From an uncultured Clostridia bacterium (lineage in GTDB: Bacteria; Bacillota; Clostridia; UBA1381), in contig CALXUL010000087.1 in the NCBI GenBank assembly GCA_944391635.1, forward strand, positions 1 to 5,523: a stretch of DNA of 5,523 bases, in the 5' to 3' direction. A model generated the notes under the pieces. The model saw only the letters and a program-made list of their open reading frames with translations. It was not told the DNA's origin and made no database searches. Numbering within the stretch: the stretch's first letter is position 1; each line of letters starts with the position of its first letter. Made by a program: the position numbers and the translations under genes. Shown in pieces: positions 1 through 5,523 of the stretch.

Positions 1-3
1 CAT
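1..3 (-). CDS. Possible start codon of the next gene, cut by the window edge (recF expected)
   Basis: The last three bases on the minus strand read ATG, two bases after the yaaA stop codon. A Shine-Dalgarno-like GAGGAT lies about ten bases upstream, inside the end of yaaA. Nothing of the protein can be seen. In many Bacillota a yaaA-type S4 gene is followed directly by recF, the single-strand gap repair protein, so recF is the natural guess. That identity comes only from known gene order, not from sequence in this window. Confidence 0.4.
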
Positions 4-5
4 AT

Positions 6-230
6 TCAGCTTATCCTCACTGTTATCTGCCCATCCGCAGTTTCCACTTCTACAGAATTACCCGGGCGTATTTTTTTTCCGCGCATAATACATGTCTCCC
101 CGTCCACAGACACCATCCCTGATAATATCATCTCTTTTGCCTCTGCACCGGTCATCGCTATGCCGGAAAACTTTAAAAGCTGGTCAAGCTTTATATATTC
201 TGTTGTTATTTCTACTGTTTCTTCGCGCAT
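6..230 (-). CDS. yaaA: S4-domain RNA-binding protein, YaaA type
   Basis: A 74-residue cytoplasmic protein made almost entirely of one S4 RNA-binding domain. After a short N-terminal strand (VEITTEYI), residues 14-70 give the S4 pattern: IKLDQLLKFSGI, then TGAEAKEMI, a V-x-V-D-G-E turn, and RGKKIRPGNSVEV near the end. The start IKLDQLLK, the RGKK-IRPG segment and the length of about 70 residues match the YaaA family (Bacillus YaaA, also called RlbA, linked to large-subunit ribosome maturation) better than the RqcP/Hsp15 S4 proteins, which lack the leading strand and are longer. The ATG at 230-228 has an AGGAG seven bases upstream. That site overlaps the rel stop codon, so translation is probably coupled to rel. 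YaaA genes usually lie between dnaN and recF; here the upstream neighbour is rel instead. The family is clear, but the exact role is inferred. Confidence 0.88.
   Translation of the reverse strand: MREETVEITTEYIKLDQLLKFSGIAMTGAEAKEMILSGMVSVDGETCIMRGKKIRPGNSVEVETADGQITVRIS
13..18 (-). promoter_or_regulatory. Candidate ribosome binding site for the gene starting at position 3
   Basis: The minus strand reads GAGGAT here, followed by about nine to ten bases and then ATG at 3-1. It lies inside the last codons of the S4-domain gene. This is the main evidence that a further gene begins at the window edge, and it suggests translational coupling. Confidence 0.45.
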
Positions 231-237
231 TATATTT

Positions 238-242
238 CTCCT
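238..242 (-). promoter_or_regulatory. Ribosome binding site of yaaA, overlapping the rel stop codon
   Basis: The minus strand reads TAGGAG, in which TAG (243-241) is the rel stop codon and AGGAG (242-238) is the Shine-Dalgarno sequence. It lies seven bases before the yaaA ATG. The overlap fixes the yaaA start and suggests that ribosomes finishing rel can reinitiate on yaaA. Confidence 0.85.
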
Positions 243-2490
243 AAATATTCTTAAGCCTGCTTACCGACAAAACGCCAGGTATGGTTTTTATTTTATTAAT
301 AGCTTTTGTAACAGTTCCCGCATCTGTTATCTCGATACCAAATGTCATAGTAGAATATCCCCGTTTTGTTGGCTTGGCAGTAACAGTCATGCAGTTTATC
401 TTCATTTCGGAAATGGCCCCCGAAACAGCCATCATCATACCCGGACGGTTATCTGCATCAACCTGCAGTGTCGCAATATATTTTGATGTTGCATCATCTT
501 TCCATTTTACCTCAATAAACCGTTCCTTATCTTCATCAGATAAAGCTGATGGCTGCATATTCGGGCAATCCGCCCGGTGAACCGATACGCCTCTGCCCTT
601 AGTTATAAAACCTACTATTTTATCACCCGGTACAGGATTGCAGCATCTCGACAGACGTACAAGACAGTTGTCTATTCCAACCACCTCAATACCGTTTGTC
701 CTATCCTTTCCTAATGAGCGTTTTTCTTCTATCTGCTGTTTTTGTTCCTCATAAACCTTTTCAGGTTCCTGTTTCTTTAGCTGATTATACAGGTCCCGCA
801 GCCTTAATACAACTTTCTGAGCGCTCAGACCGCCATAACCCACACTTGCATAAATATCATCCAAACTGCTGAAATTATACTTCTTATACATCTGCTGAAG
901 CCAGTCTGGTCTAAATAACTGTGCCTGTGTGAGATTTACACGTCTTAGCTCTCGTTCAATCAACTCCTTGCCCTGTACAATATTTTCATCCCTGCATTCA
1001 TGCTTTAACCACTGATTTATCTTATTTTTTGCCTGAGGCGTCTTTACTATTTTAAGCCAGTCACGGCTGGGGCCTTTTACTGATGAGGAAGTGAGTATTT
1101 CTACAATATCCCCGTTTTCGAGTATATAATTGTGCGGCACAATCCTGCCATTCACCTTTGCCCCGCTCATCTTATATCCAATCTGCGAATGTATTGCAAA
1201 GGCAAAGTCTATTACCGTACTCTTACTTGGCAGTGAAATGACTTTACCGTTTGGTGTAAATGCAAATACTTCATCCGAAAACAAATCAATTTTCAAAGTA
1301 TTCATAAAGTCATCGGTGTCAATAATATCCACTTGGGTTTCAAGCATCTTTCTTACCCATTCGAGCTTACTGTCCATATCGCTCTGACCCGATTTACCCT
1401 CTTTGTATTTCCAATGCGCCGCGATTCCTTCTTCTGCAACCTTGTGCATCTGCCAGGTTCGTATCTGTATCTCAAACAGCTCACCGTCTAAACCTATTAC
1501 AGTTGTATGAAGCGACTGATACATATTAGGTTTCGGCATCGCAATATAGTCCTTAAAACGCATTGGTATGGGCGTAAACATCTCGTGTACCATCCCAAGC
1601 ACCGCATAACACTCAGGTATCGTATCAACTATCACACGCACCGCAAATAAATCATAAAGTTCATCTATCGATTTATTCTGCGCGTACATCTTACGAAAAA
1701 TCGAGTAAAAATGCTTTGCCCTGCCGGTAACCTCAGCTTTTATGTTAAGTTCCTGCAATTTACCCTTTATCTGGTCGATAATTTTTCCTACAAACGCTTC
1801 CCGCTGTTCTTTTTTCTGGTTGATACTTTCACGTATTTCCTCATAAGCAACCGGGTCAAGATATTTTAGACTTAAATCCTCAAGTTCTGATTTTATCTTT
1901 GACATACCGAGTCTATGTGCAAGCGGAGCATAAACATCGAGCGTTTCTTTTGAGATTGCAAGCTGGCGGTCCGGACTCATATATTTAAGTGTACGCATAT
2001 TATGCAAGCGGTCAATCAGCTTAATAATAACCACTCGTATATCCTTTGCCATTGCCAGGAACATTTTTCTGAGGTTCTCTACCTGCTGTTCCTCACGCGT
2101 ATTATACTGAAGCTTTCTTAGTTTGGTAACACCGTCCACAATCTCTGCAATATTTGTGCCGAAAAATGATTTTATATCGTTAAATGTATACGGCGTATCT
2201 TCAATCACATCATGCATAAGAGCGGCAGCTATACCAATAACATCCATTTCAAGTTCTGCTGCAATATATGCTATCTGTACCGGGTGATCGATATATGGTG
2301 CTCCTGATTTGCGGTACTGACCCTTATGAGCCGCTTTTGCAAGTTTATATGCAATATAAATTACATCTGTATTAGAGTTAGGCGCATATTTTTTTACCAT
2401 CTCAATGATTTGCTCAATTATCTTGTCATTATCCGTTTCCAAAGCCGCCGGCAGTGTATCCGGATATGCAAGCGATGTTTCTTTATCCAT
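241..2490 (-). CDS. relA: Bifunctional (p)ppGpp synthetase/hydrolase (Rel/RelA/SpoT homologue)
   Basis: This 749-residue protein makes and degrades the alarmone (p)ppGpp in the stringent response and acts in the cytoplasm with the ribosome. Residues are numbered from the chosen start. The HD hydrolase domain (about 40-190) keeps its metal ligands and active-site residues: H69 in YIDHP, H93-D94 and E97-D98 in HDVIEDT, and D160 in DRLHN. The synthetase domain (about 215-365) has the R-x-K-x3-SI-x2-KM motif at 257-268, D280, E340 in EIQIRT, and the RFKD loop (311-314) typical of bifunctional Rel rather than synthetase-only RelA. TGS follows at about 400-465, then a helical region, a Cys/His zinc-finger-like domain (C616, C617, H638, C642) and a C-terminal ACT domain (about 673-747). 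Nothing is missing, so both activities are expected. The open frame runs up to an ATG at 2523, but only the ATG at 2490 has a strong Shine-Dalgarno sequence. It starts one base after the recJ stop. Confidence 0.97.
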   Translation of the reverse strand: MDKETSLAYPDTLPAALETDNDKIIEQIIEMVKKYAPNSNTDVIYIAYKLAKAAHKGQYRKSGAPYIDHPVQIAYIAAELEMDVIGIAAALMHDVIEDTPYTFNDIKSFFGTNIAEIVDGVTKLRKLQYNTREEQQVENLRKMFLAMAKDIRVVIIKLIDRLHNMRTLKYMSPDRQLAISKETLDVYAPLAHRLGMSKIKSELEDLSLKYLDPVAYEEIRESINQKKEQREAFVGKIIDQIKGKLQELNIKAEVTGRAKHFYSIFRKMYAQNKSIDELYDLFAVRVIVDTIPECYAVLGMVHEMFTPIPMRFKDYIAMPKPNMYQSLHTTVIGLDGELFEIQIRTWQMHKVAEEGIAAHWKYKEGKSGQSDMDSKLEWVRKMLETQVDIIDTDDFMNTLKIDLFSDEVFAFTPNGKVISLPSKSTVIDFAFAIHSQIGYKMSGAKVNGRIVPHNYILENGDIVEILTSSSVKGPSRDWLKIVKTPQAKNKINQWLKHECRDENIVQGKELIERELRRVNLTQAQLFRPDWLQQMYKKYNFSSLDDIYASVGYGGLSAQKVVLRLRDLYNQLKKQEPEKVYEEQKQQIEEKRSLGKDRTNGIEVVGIDNCLVRLSRCCNPVPGDKIVGFITKGRGVSVHRADCPNMQPSALSDEDKERFIEVKWKDDATSKYIATLQVDADNRPGMMMAVSGAISEMKINCMTVTAKPTKRGYSTMTFGIEITDAGTVTKAINKIKTIPGVLSVSRLKNI

Positions 2491-2491
2491 A

Positions 2492-4240
2492 TTATCTCTC
2501 ACCTCCCGAACGTTCCTGTTCATACGTACTGTGCTTTTTAATGTCTTTTACCATCAGCTGTAAGCTTTGAGTACCCTGAAAGTTATTTATATCCATTGAA
2601 AATGCAATATCAACAATATCCCCGCGGTTAAAAAATGCTTCATAATCCGCCATGTCAAACCCTATTGCGGGAATAATATTCTGACCTATCAAAAATTTAA
2701 GTCTTAGATGCCGTTTGTCGCTTCCAACAATATCCATCGACATAATTTTTGCACATAAGAATGAAAATATTGGCTTTTCATTATCCATTCCATACGGCTC
2801 GAACTTTTCAAGCGCCTTTGCACATTCGAGCGTTACTGTTTCAGCTTTCACACGGCAATCAATATTTATTTTAGGTATCAAGTCTTGGTCGGTCAATACT
2901 TTATCGGCATATTTGTTAATTGCCGCAGTAAACTGCTCAATATTATTCATATTAATTCCAAGCCCCGCTGCCGCAGTATGCCCGCCGAAATTTGTGAGAT
3001 ATTCTTCTGATGCACAAAGCGCCTTAAAAAGATCAAAACCGTCAACTGAACGTCCGCTTCCCTTGCCTATTCCATTTTCATAGGAAATGAGTATACAGGG
3101 CTTATAAAAACGCTCACATATCCTTGATGCAACTATTCCTATAACTCCATGATGCCACTTTTCACCAGCAAGAACAATTACCTTTTTCTTATCAAATAAC
3201 GGATCGTTCATAACCTTGTTCATAGCATCTTCAAATATTAACTGTTCCTGTTCCTGCCGGCTGCGGTTAATTGAATCAAGCTCTTTTGCAAGTTTTTCCG
3301 CTTCGTCCTTATTAGCACAAAGTAGCAATTCCACCGCTGTTTTTGCATTGCCCAGCCGTCCGGCAGCATTAAGTCTCGGTGCCACTGCAAATCCAACCGT
3401 ACGTTCCGTAATCGGTCTTGAAAGCGCACCAGATACCTCAAGTATGGCATGTATACCGGGATTTCTACCCGTTTTTATCACCTCAAGGCCTCGGTCAATT
3501 ATAATTCGATTCTCATCCATTACCGAAACAACATCAGCTATCGTACCTATCGCCGCAAGCTCCACATATTCCATAAATATATCTCGCGTATTTTCACCGA
3601 GTTTCATTGCAAGCGCAAGCACAAGCTTAAATGCAACTCCAACTCCTGCCAATGCTTCAAACGGATATTCGCTGTCCTTTCGTTTTGGGTTTATCACAGC
3701 AGTAGCACGCGGCAGTTCGTCACGACAGGTATGATGATCGGTTATTATGATATCCAATTTCTGAGTAAGTGCAAACTCTACCTCGCCTATCGCAGTTATG
3801 CCACAGTCAACCGTAATCAAAAGATTTGCGCCACTTTTTGCAATCTTATTTATAGCCATTATATTGATACCGTATCCTTCAACAATCCGGTCCGGAATAT
3901 AATAGTCTACGTCTGCACCCTCTTTTTTTAAAAAGCTGTATAACAACACCGTAGAGGTAATACCGTCGACATCATAATCACCGTATATTACTATCTTTTC
4001 ATTATTTTCTATTGCCTGTTTTATACGCTCAACCGCCTTATCCATATCTGGAAGATCATATGGATTATGGATTCCATCAAGCGGCTTTTGCAAAAACAGC
4101 CGCGCAGTTTCACCGCTGGTTATACCACGGTTAAAAAGCACCGCAGCTATTACCGGCGGCAGCCGATAGTTTTCTGAAAATTTTTTCAGAGCTTCCATAT
4201 CAAGACCCCGGGCTTTATAGCGCCATATTTTATTTCGCAT
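2492..4240 (-). CDS. recJ: Single-stranded-DNA-specific 5'-3' exonuclease RecJ
   Basis: A 582-residue DHH-family nuclease that degrades single-stranded DNA 5' to 3' in recombinational repair, mismatch repair and stalled-fork processing. Numbered from the chosen start, the DHH domain carries GDYDVDG (D88, D90, D92), VDCG (D145), TDHH (D168, H169, H170), GTIADVV (232-238) and APRLNAAGR (287-295). The DHHA1 domain has HGVIGIVASR (364-373) and GGHTAAAG (419-426). A beta-rich OB-fold-like C-terminal region follows. All metal-binding motifs are present. The length is close to E. coli RecJ (577 residues) and much shorter than Bacillus RecJ (about 786), so the extra C-terminal region of the Bacillus protein is absent. 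A small deviation is GMDNEKP where the family usually has GxGNxxP. The ATG at 4240 has a GGAG six bases upstream; the longer frame would begin at a TTG (4261) with no comparable site. It is the first gene of the operon and has its own promoter. Confidence 0.97.
   Translation of the reverse strand: MRNKIWRYKARGLDMEALKKFSENYRLPPVIAAVLFNRGITSGETARLFLQKPLDGIHNPYDLPDMDKAVERIKQAIENNEKIVIYGDYDVDGITSTVLLYSFLKKEGADVDYYIPDRIVEGYGINIMAINKIAKSGANLLITVDCGITAIGEVEFALTQKLDIIITDHHTCRDELPRATAVINPKRKDSEYPFEALAGVGVAFKLVLALAMKLGENTRDIFMEYVELAAIGTIADVVSVMDENRIIIDRGLEVIKTGRNPGIHAILEVSGALSRPITERTVGFAVAPRLNAAGRLGNAKTAVELLLCANKDEAEKLAKELDSINRSRQEQEQLIFEDAMNKVMNDPLFDKKKVIVLAGEKWHHGVIGIVASRICERFYKPCILISYENGIGKGSGRSVDGFDLFKALCASEEYLTNFGGHTAAAGLGINMNNIEQFTAAINKYADKVLTDQDLIPKINIDCRVKAETVTLECAKALEKFEPYGMDNEKPIFSFLCAKIMSMDIVGSDKRHLRLKFLIGQNIIPAIGFDMADYEAFFNRGDIVDIAFSMDINNFQGTQSLQLMVKDIKKHSTYEQERSGGER
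2499..2507 (-). promoter_or_regulatory. Strong ribosome binding site deciding the rel start
   Basis: The minus strand reads GGGAGGTGA, an almost full match to the 16S anti-Shine-Dalgarno region, eight bases before the ATG at 2490-2488. The upstream in-frame ATG at 2523-2521 has no such site, so the shorter rel start is preferred. The same bases code for the Gly-Gly-Glu near the recJ C-terminus, so rel initiation lies under ribosomes finishing recJ. Confidence 0.85.
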
Positions 4241-4246
4241 ATATAT

Positions 4247-4250
4247 CTCC
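4247..4250 (-). promoter_or_regulatory. Ribosome binding site deciding the recJ start
   Basis: The minus strand reads CGGAGATATAT followed by ATG at 4240-4238, which puts GGAG six bases from the start codon. This supports the ATG at 4240 over the upstream in-frame TTG at 4261-4259. Confidence 0.75.
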
Positions 4251-4285
4251 GTTTTCAGCAATTTTTCAATTTATGTTTTCTTTTT

Positions 4286-4314
4286 ATTATATCATTTTTT
4301 TGTATATTTTTCAA
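4286..4314 (-). promoter_or_regulatory. Near-consensus sigma-A promoter for the recJ-rel-yaaA operon
   Basis: On the minus strand a -35 box TTGAAA (4314-4309) is separated by exactly 17 bases from a perfect -10 box TATAAT (4291-4286). Transcription should start near 4279, giving a leader of about 40 bases before the recJ ATG. The -35 box differs from TTGACA at one position. The region is AT-rich, which makes chance matches easier, but the exact spacing and the position just before recJ make this convincing. Confidence 0.82.
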
Positions 4315-4372
4315 TAGAATTTCGTATATTTTAAGCCTAATCGGAGAATATATATATTGCAGGGATTAATAT

Positions 4373-4437
4373 AAAAAAGCTGATATGAATTTGTGTCTGC
4401 CCCCGCCTGCCATCAGCACAAATTTCTATAGTATCAG
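4373..4437 (-). terminator. Terminator-like hairpin with a G-rich loop, of unknown owner
   Basis: Read on the minus strand, CTGATA (4437-4432) pairs with TATCAG (4385-4380). An internal loop follows, then AATTTGTG (4424-4417) pairs with CACAAATT (4395-4388), and CTG (4416-4414) can pair with CAG (4399-4397) across a one-base bulge. The apical loop is the G-rich ATGGCAGGCGGGGG. One base after the outer stem comes a run of six T (4378-4373), as in an intrinsic terminator. It lies about 100 bases beyond the gpmI terminator and upstream of the recJ promoter, so it may end a small RNA or catch read-through. The long interrupted stem and GC-rich loop are unusual for a simple terminator. Confidence 0.45.
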
Positions 4438-4504
4438 AAGTAGTTTTTATTAACAGCCATAACCTGTATAAATTTAAACTAAAGAAAAATTACAAATTTA
4501 TTTA

Positions 4505-4532
4505 ATGCGGAAATTTCTCCCTTTTTCCGCAT
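4505..4532. repeat. Inverted repeat (9-bp stem) next to the gpmI terminator
   Basis: ATGCGGAAA (4505-4513) and TTTCCGCAT (4524-4532) form a perfect nine-base-pair stem around a ten-base pyrimidine-rich loop. No clear T-run follows on either strand, so it is not a standard terminator alone. It may be a back-up stop or an RNA-stabilising structure at the gpmI 3' end. Confidence 0.5.
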
Positions 4533-4533
4533 G

Positions 4534-4566
4534 AAAAAATCCGAACATTAATTGTTCGGATTTTTT
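4534..4566 (-). terminator. Bidirectional intrinsic terminator of gpmI
   Basis: AAAAAATCCGAACA (4534-4547) and TGTTCGGATTTTTT (4553-4566) form a perfect 14-base-pair stem with a five-base loop (4548-4552). The CCGAACA core is flanked by A6 and T6, so the structure ends in a U-tract on both strands. It lies ten bases after the gpmI stop codon and should end gpmI transcription. It would work equally well for transcripts arriving on the plus strand. Confidence 0.92.
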
Positions 4567-4576
4567 ATTCAATATA

Positions 4577-5523
4577 TTATCTTTCAATAAGGCTTTCACC
4601 AGTCATTTGAGCCGGTTTGTCAAGTCCCATCATATCAAGCATAGTAGGTGCTAAATCGCCGAGCTTTCCTCTTTTTAGCTTCACATCCCCTTCGCCGACT
4701 ACAATCAGCGGGACAGGATTCGTAGTATGCGCCGTAAATACGCCATGGGTAACCGGATCAATAAGACAATCCGCATTTCCATGGTCTGCTGTAATAAGCA
4801 CTTTTCCATTATGCTCTAAAATTTTATCGGTAACCTTGCCAACACACTCATCCACAGCCTCAACCGCTTTTACCGCTGCATCAAATATACCTGTATGGCC
4901 AACCATATCACAGTTGGCAAAGTTAAGAATAATCACATCAAACTTATCCTTATCTATTTCCTTGCACACAGCGTCAGCCACTTCATATGCACTCATTTCA
5001 GGCTTCATATCAAAGGTTGGAACATCAGGAGATTGTATAAGAATACGTTCTTCTCCTTTAAACTGTTTCTCTTCCCCTCCGTTAAAGAAGAAGGTTACAT
5101 GCGCATATTTCTGTGTTTCTGCAATTCTAAGCTGAGTAAGTCCCTGCTTACTGATATATTCACCGAATGTCATAGACAATTCCTCAGGCGGATATGCAAC
5201 AGTTACATTGGGCATCATTTCATCATATTGAGTCATGCACACAAAGTAATTCTTAAACCAGCCCTTTTTCCTCTCAAAACCGTCAAATGCAGGATCAACA
5301 AAGGTTCTTGTTATCTGGCGTGCACGGTCTGGACGGAAATTACAGCTTATAATGCTGTCATTCTCTTTTATTGTACCCTCACTGTCAATCACAGTCGGAA
5401 TCACAAACTCATCGGTAACCCCGTCTTTATATGACTTCTCAATCGCCCCTACTGCATTATCCGCTTTGTTGCCTGCGCCCATACCCCTAGCGCTATCTGC
5501 TTTTTCGACTCTGTCCCACGCCA
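4577..5523 (-). CDS. gpmI: 2,3-bisphosphoglycerate-independent phosphoglycerate mutase, N-terminus cut by window edge
   Basis: This is the C-terminal part, about 314 codons, of the metal-dependent mutase that interconverts 3- and 2-phosphoglycerate in glycolysis and gluconeogenesis. The family is about 510 residues long, so roughly 195 N-terminal residues lie outside the window, including the catalytic serine and the first metal ligand. Visible in order are WDRVEK at the edge (about 5518-5501), the substrate-binding NFRPDRA segment with its two arginines, RIAETQKYAHVTFFFNGG with the active-site lysine, PEMSAYEV, and the metal-binding residues in NFANCDMVGH, ITADHGNAD and TAHTTNPVP. It ends in LGDLAPTMLDMMG and MTGESLIER. 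The frame continues through 5482 to the edge, so the ATG at 5482 is internal and not the start. The stop is TAA at 4579-4577, followed by a strong terminator, so gpmI belongs to a separate transcription unit from recJ. Confidence 0.97.
   Translation of the reverse strand, partial: AWDRVEKADSARGMGAGNKADNAVGAIEKSYKDGVTDEFVIPTVIDSEGTIKENDSIISCNFRPDRARQITRTFVDPAFDGFERKKGWFKNYFVCMTQYDEMMPNVTVAYPPEELSMTFGEYISKQGLTQLRIAETQKYAHVTFFFNGGEEKQFKGEERILIQSPDVPTFDMKPEMSAYEVADAVCKEIDKDKFDVIILNFANCDMVGHTGIFDAAVKAVEAVDECVGKVTDKILEHNGKVLITADHGNADCLIDPVTHGVFTAHTTNPVPLIVVGEGDVKLKRGKLGDLAPTMLDMMGLDKPAQMTGESLIER

Larger units (their letters stand above)
4241..4576. other. Intergenic region between gpmI and recJ
   Basis: These 336 AT-rich bases contain no convincing protein gene on either strand. 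From right to left they hold the gpmI terminator (4534-4566), a second hairpin (4505-4532), an AT-rich stretch with a weak promoter-like pair (TTGTAA at 4495-4490 and TTTATA at 4472-4467, 17-base spacer), a G-rich-loop hairpin followed by a U-tract (4373-4437), an AT-rich stretch with no visible signal (about 4315-4372), and the recJ promoter and leader. Confidence 0.8.

Noticed and set aside
6..230. Assignment of the small S4 protein as RqcP/Hsp15 (ribosome quality control)
   Set aside because: The leading EITTEYIKLDQLLK strand and the RGKKIRPG segment fit the YaaA family, and the protein lacks the C-terminal tail usual in RqcP.
160..486. Plus-strand open frame opposite the yaaA-rel junction
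   Set aside because: It is antisense to two well-supported genes, has no recognisable domain, and its composition is what a reversed coding strand gives. The other plus-strand frames (281-580, 1130-1387, 2326-2541, 2715-3083, 3216-3734, 3449-3931, 4617-5135, 4895-5434) are rejected for the same reason.
3238..3450. Minus-strand 70-codon open frame inside recJ
   Set aside because: It is out of frame within the conserved DHH region of recJ, and the protein has no recognisable features, so it is a shadow frame.
4373..4437. Reading the G-rich-loop hairpin as a known riboswitch or as 6S RNA
   Set aside because: I cannot match it to a known aptamer core, it is too short for 6S RNA, and the downstream gene has an independent promoter after it. 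It is left as an unassigned terminator-like hairpin.
4434..4460. Eight-codon minus-strand reading frame (MAVNKNYF) whose stop lies in the 5' arm of the G-rich-loop hairpin, resembling an attenuation leader peptide
   Set aside because: There is no properly spaced Shine-Dalgarno sequence (only AGG two bases before the ATG) and no run of one regulatory amino acid. The following gene recJ also has its own promoter downstream of the hairpin.
5480..5482. ATG that could be taken as the start of a shorter phosphoglycerate mutase
   Set aside because: The frame stays open to the window edge and encodes the conserved family segment WDRVEK upstream, so this methionine is internal and the gene is simply cut by the window.

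Overview
The window looks like ordinary chromosome from a low-GC Gram-positive anaerobe, most likely a member of the Clostridia (Bacillota). This rests on the moderately AT-rich sequence, strong AGGAGG-type ribosome binding sites, a sigma-A promoter, U-tract terminators, and a single long bifunctional Rel protein next to recJ, as in Bacillota. No genus can be named from the sequence alone. All recognisable genes lie on the minus strand, so transcription runs from right to left.

Right end (4577-5523): the C-terminal two thirds of gpmI, the cofactor-independent phosphoglycerate mutase of glycolysis, cut by the window edge and followed by a strong bidirectional terminator (4534-4566). Middle (4241-4576): an AT-rich intergenic stretch of 336 bases. 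It holds that terminator, a second short hairpin, an unexplained G-rich-loop hairpin followed by a U-tract, and a near-consensus sigma-A promoter that should drive recJ.

Left part (1-4240): a tightly packed operon reading recJ (single-strand 5'-3' DNA exonuclease), relA/rel (bifunctional (p)ppGpp synthetase/hydrolase), and a small S4-domain RNA-binding protein of the YaaA type. At the very edge is an ATG with its own Shine-Dalgarno sequence that should begin the next gene. Gaps are 1-10 bases, and the Shine-Dalgarno sequences for rel, yaaA and the edge gene lie within or overlap the end of the preceding gene, so translational coupling is likely. Two start codons were moved inward from the longest open frame because the ribosome binding sites place them there: rel at 2490 and recJ at 4240.

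The operon joins DNA repair (recJ, perhaps recF), the stringent response (rel) and a ribosome-associated RNA-binding protein. I see no mobile element, CRISPR array, tRNA, rRNA or defence system. The only parts not explained by known genes are the intergenic hairpins and the gene order: apt is absent between recJ and rel, and yaaA sits next to rel. I do not see a new biological system here.
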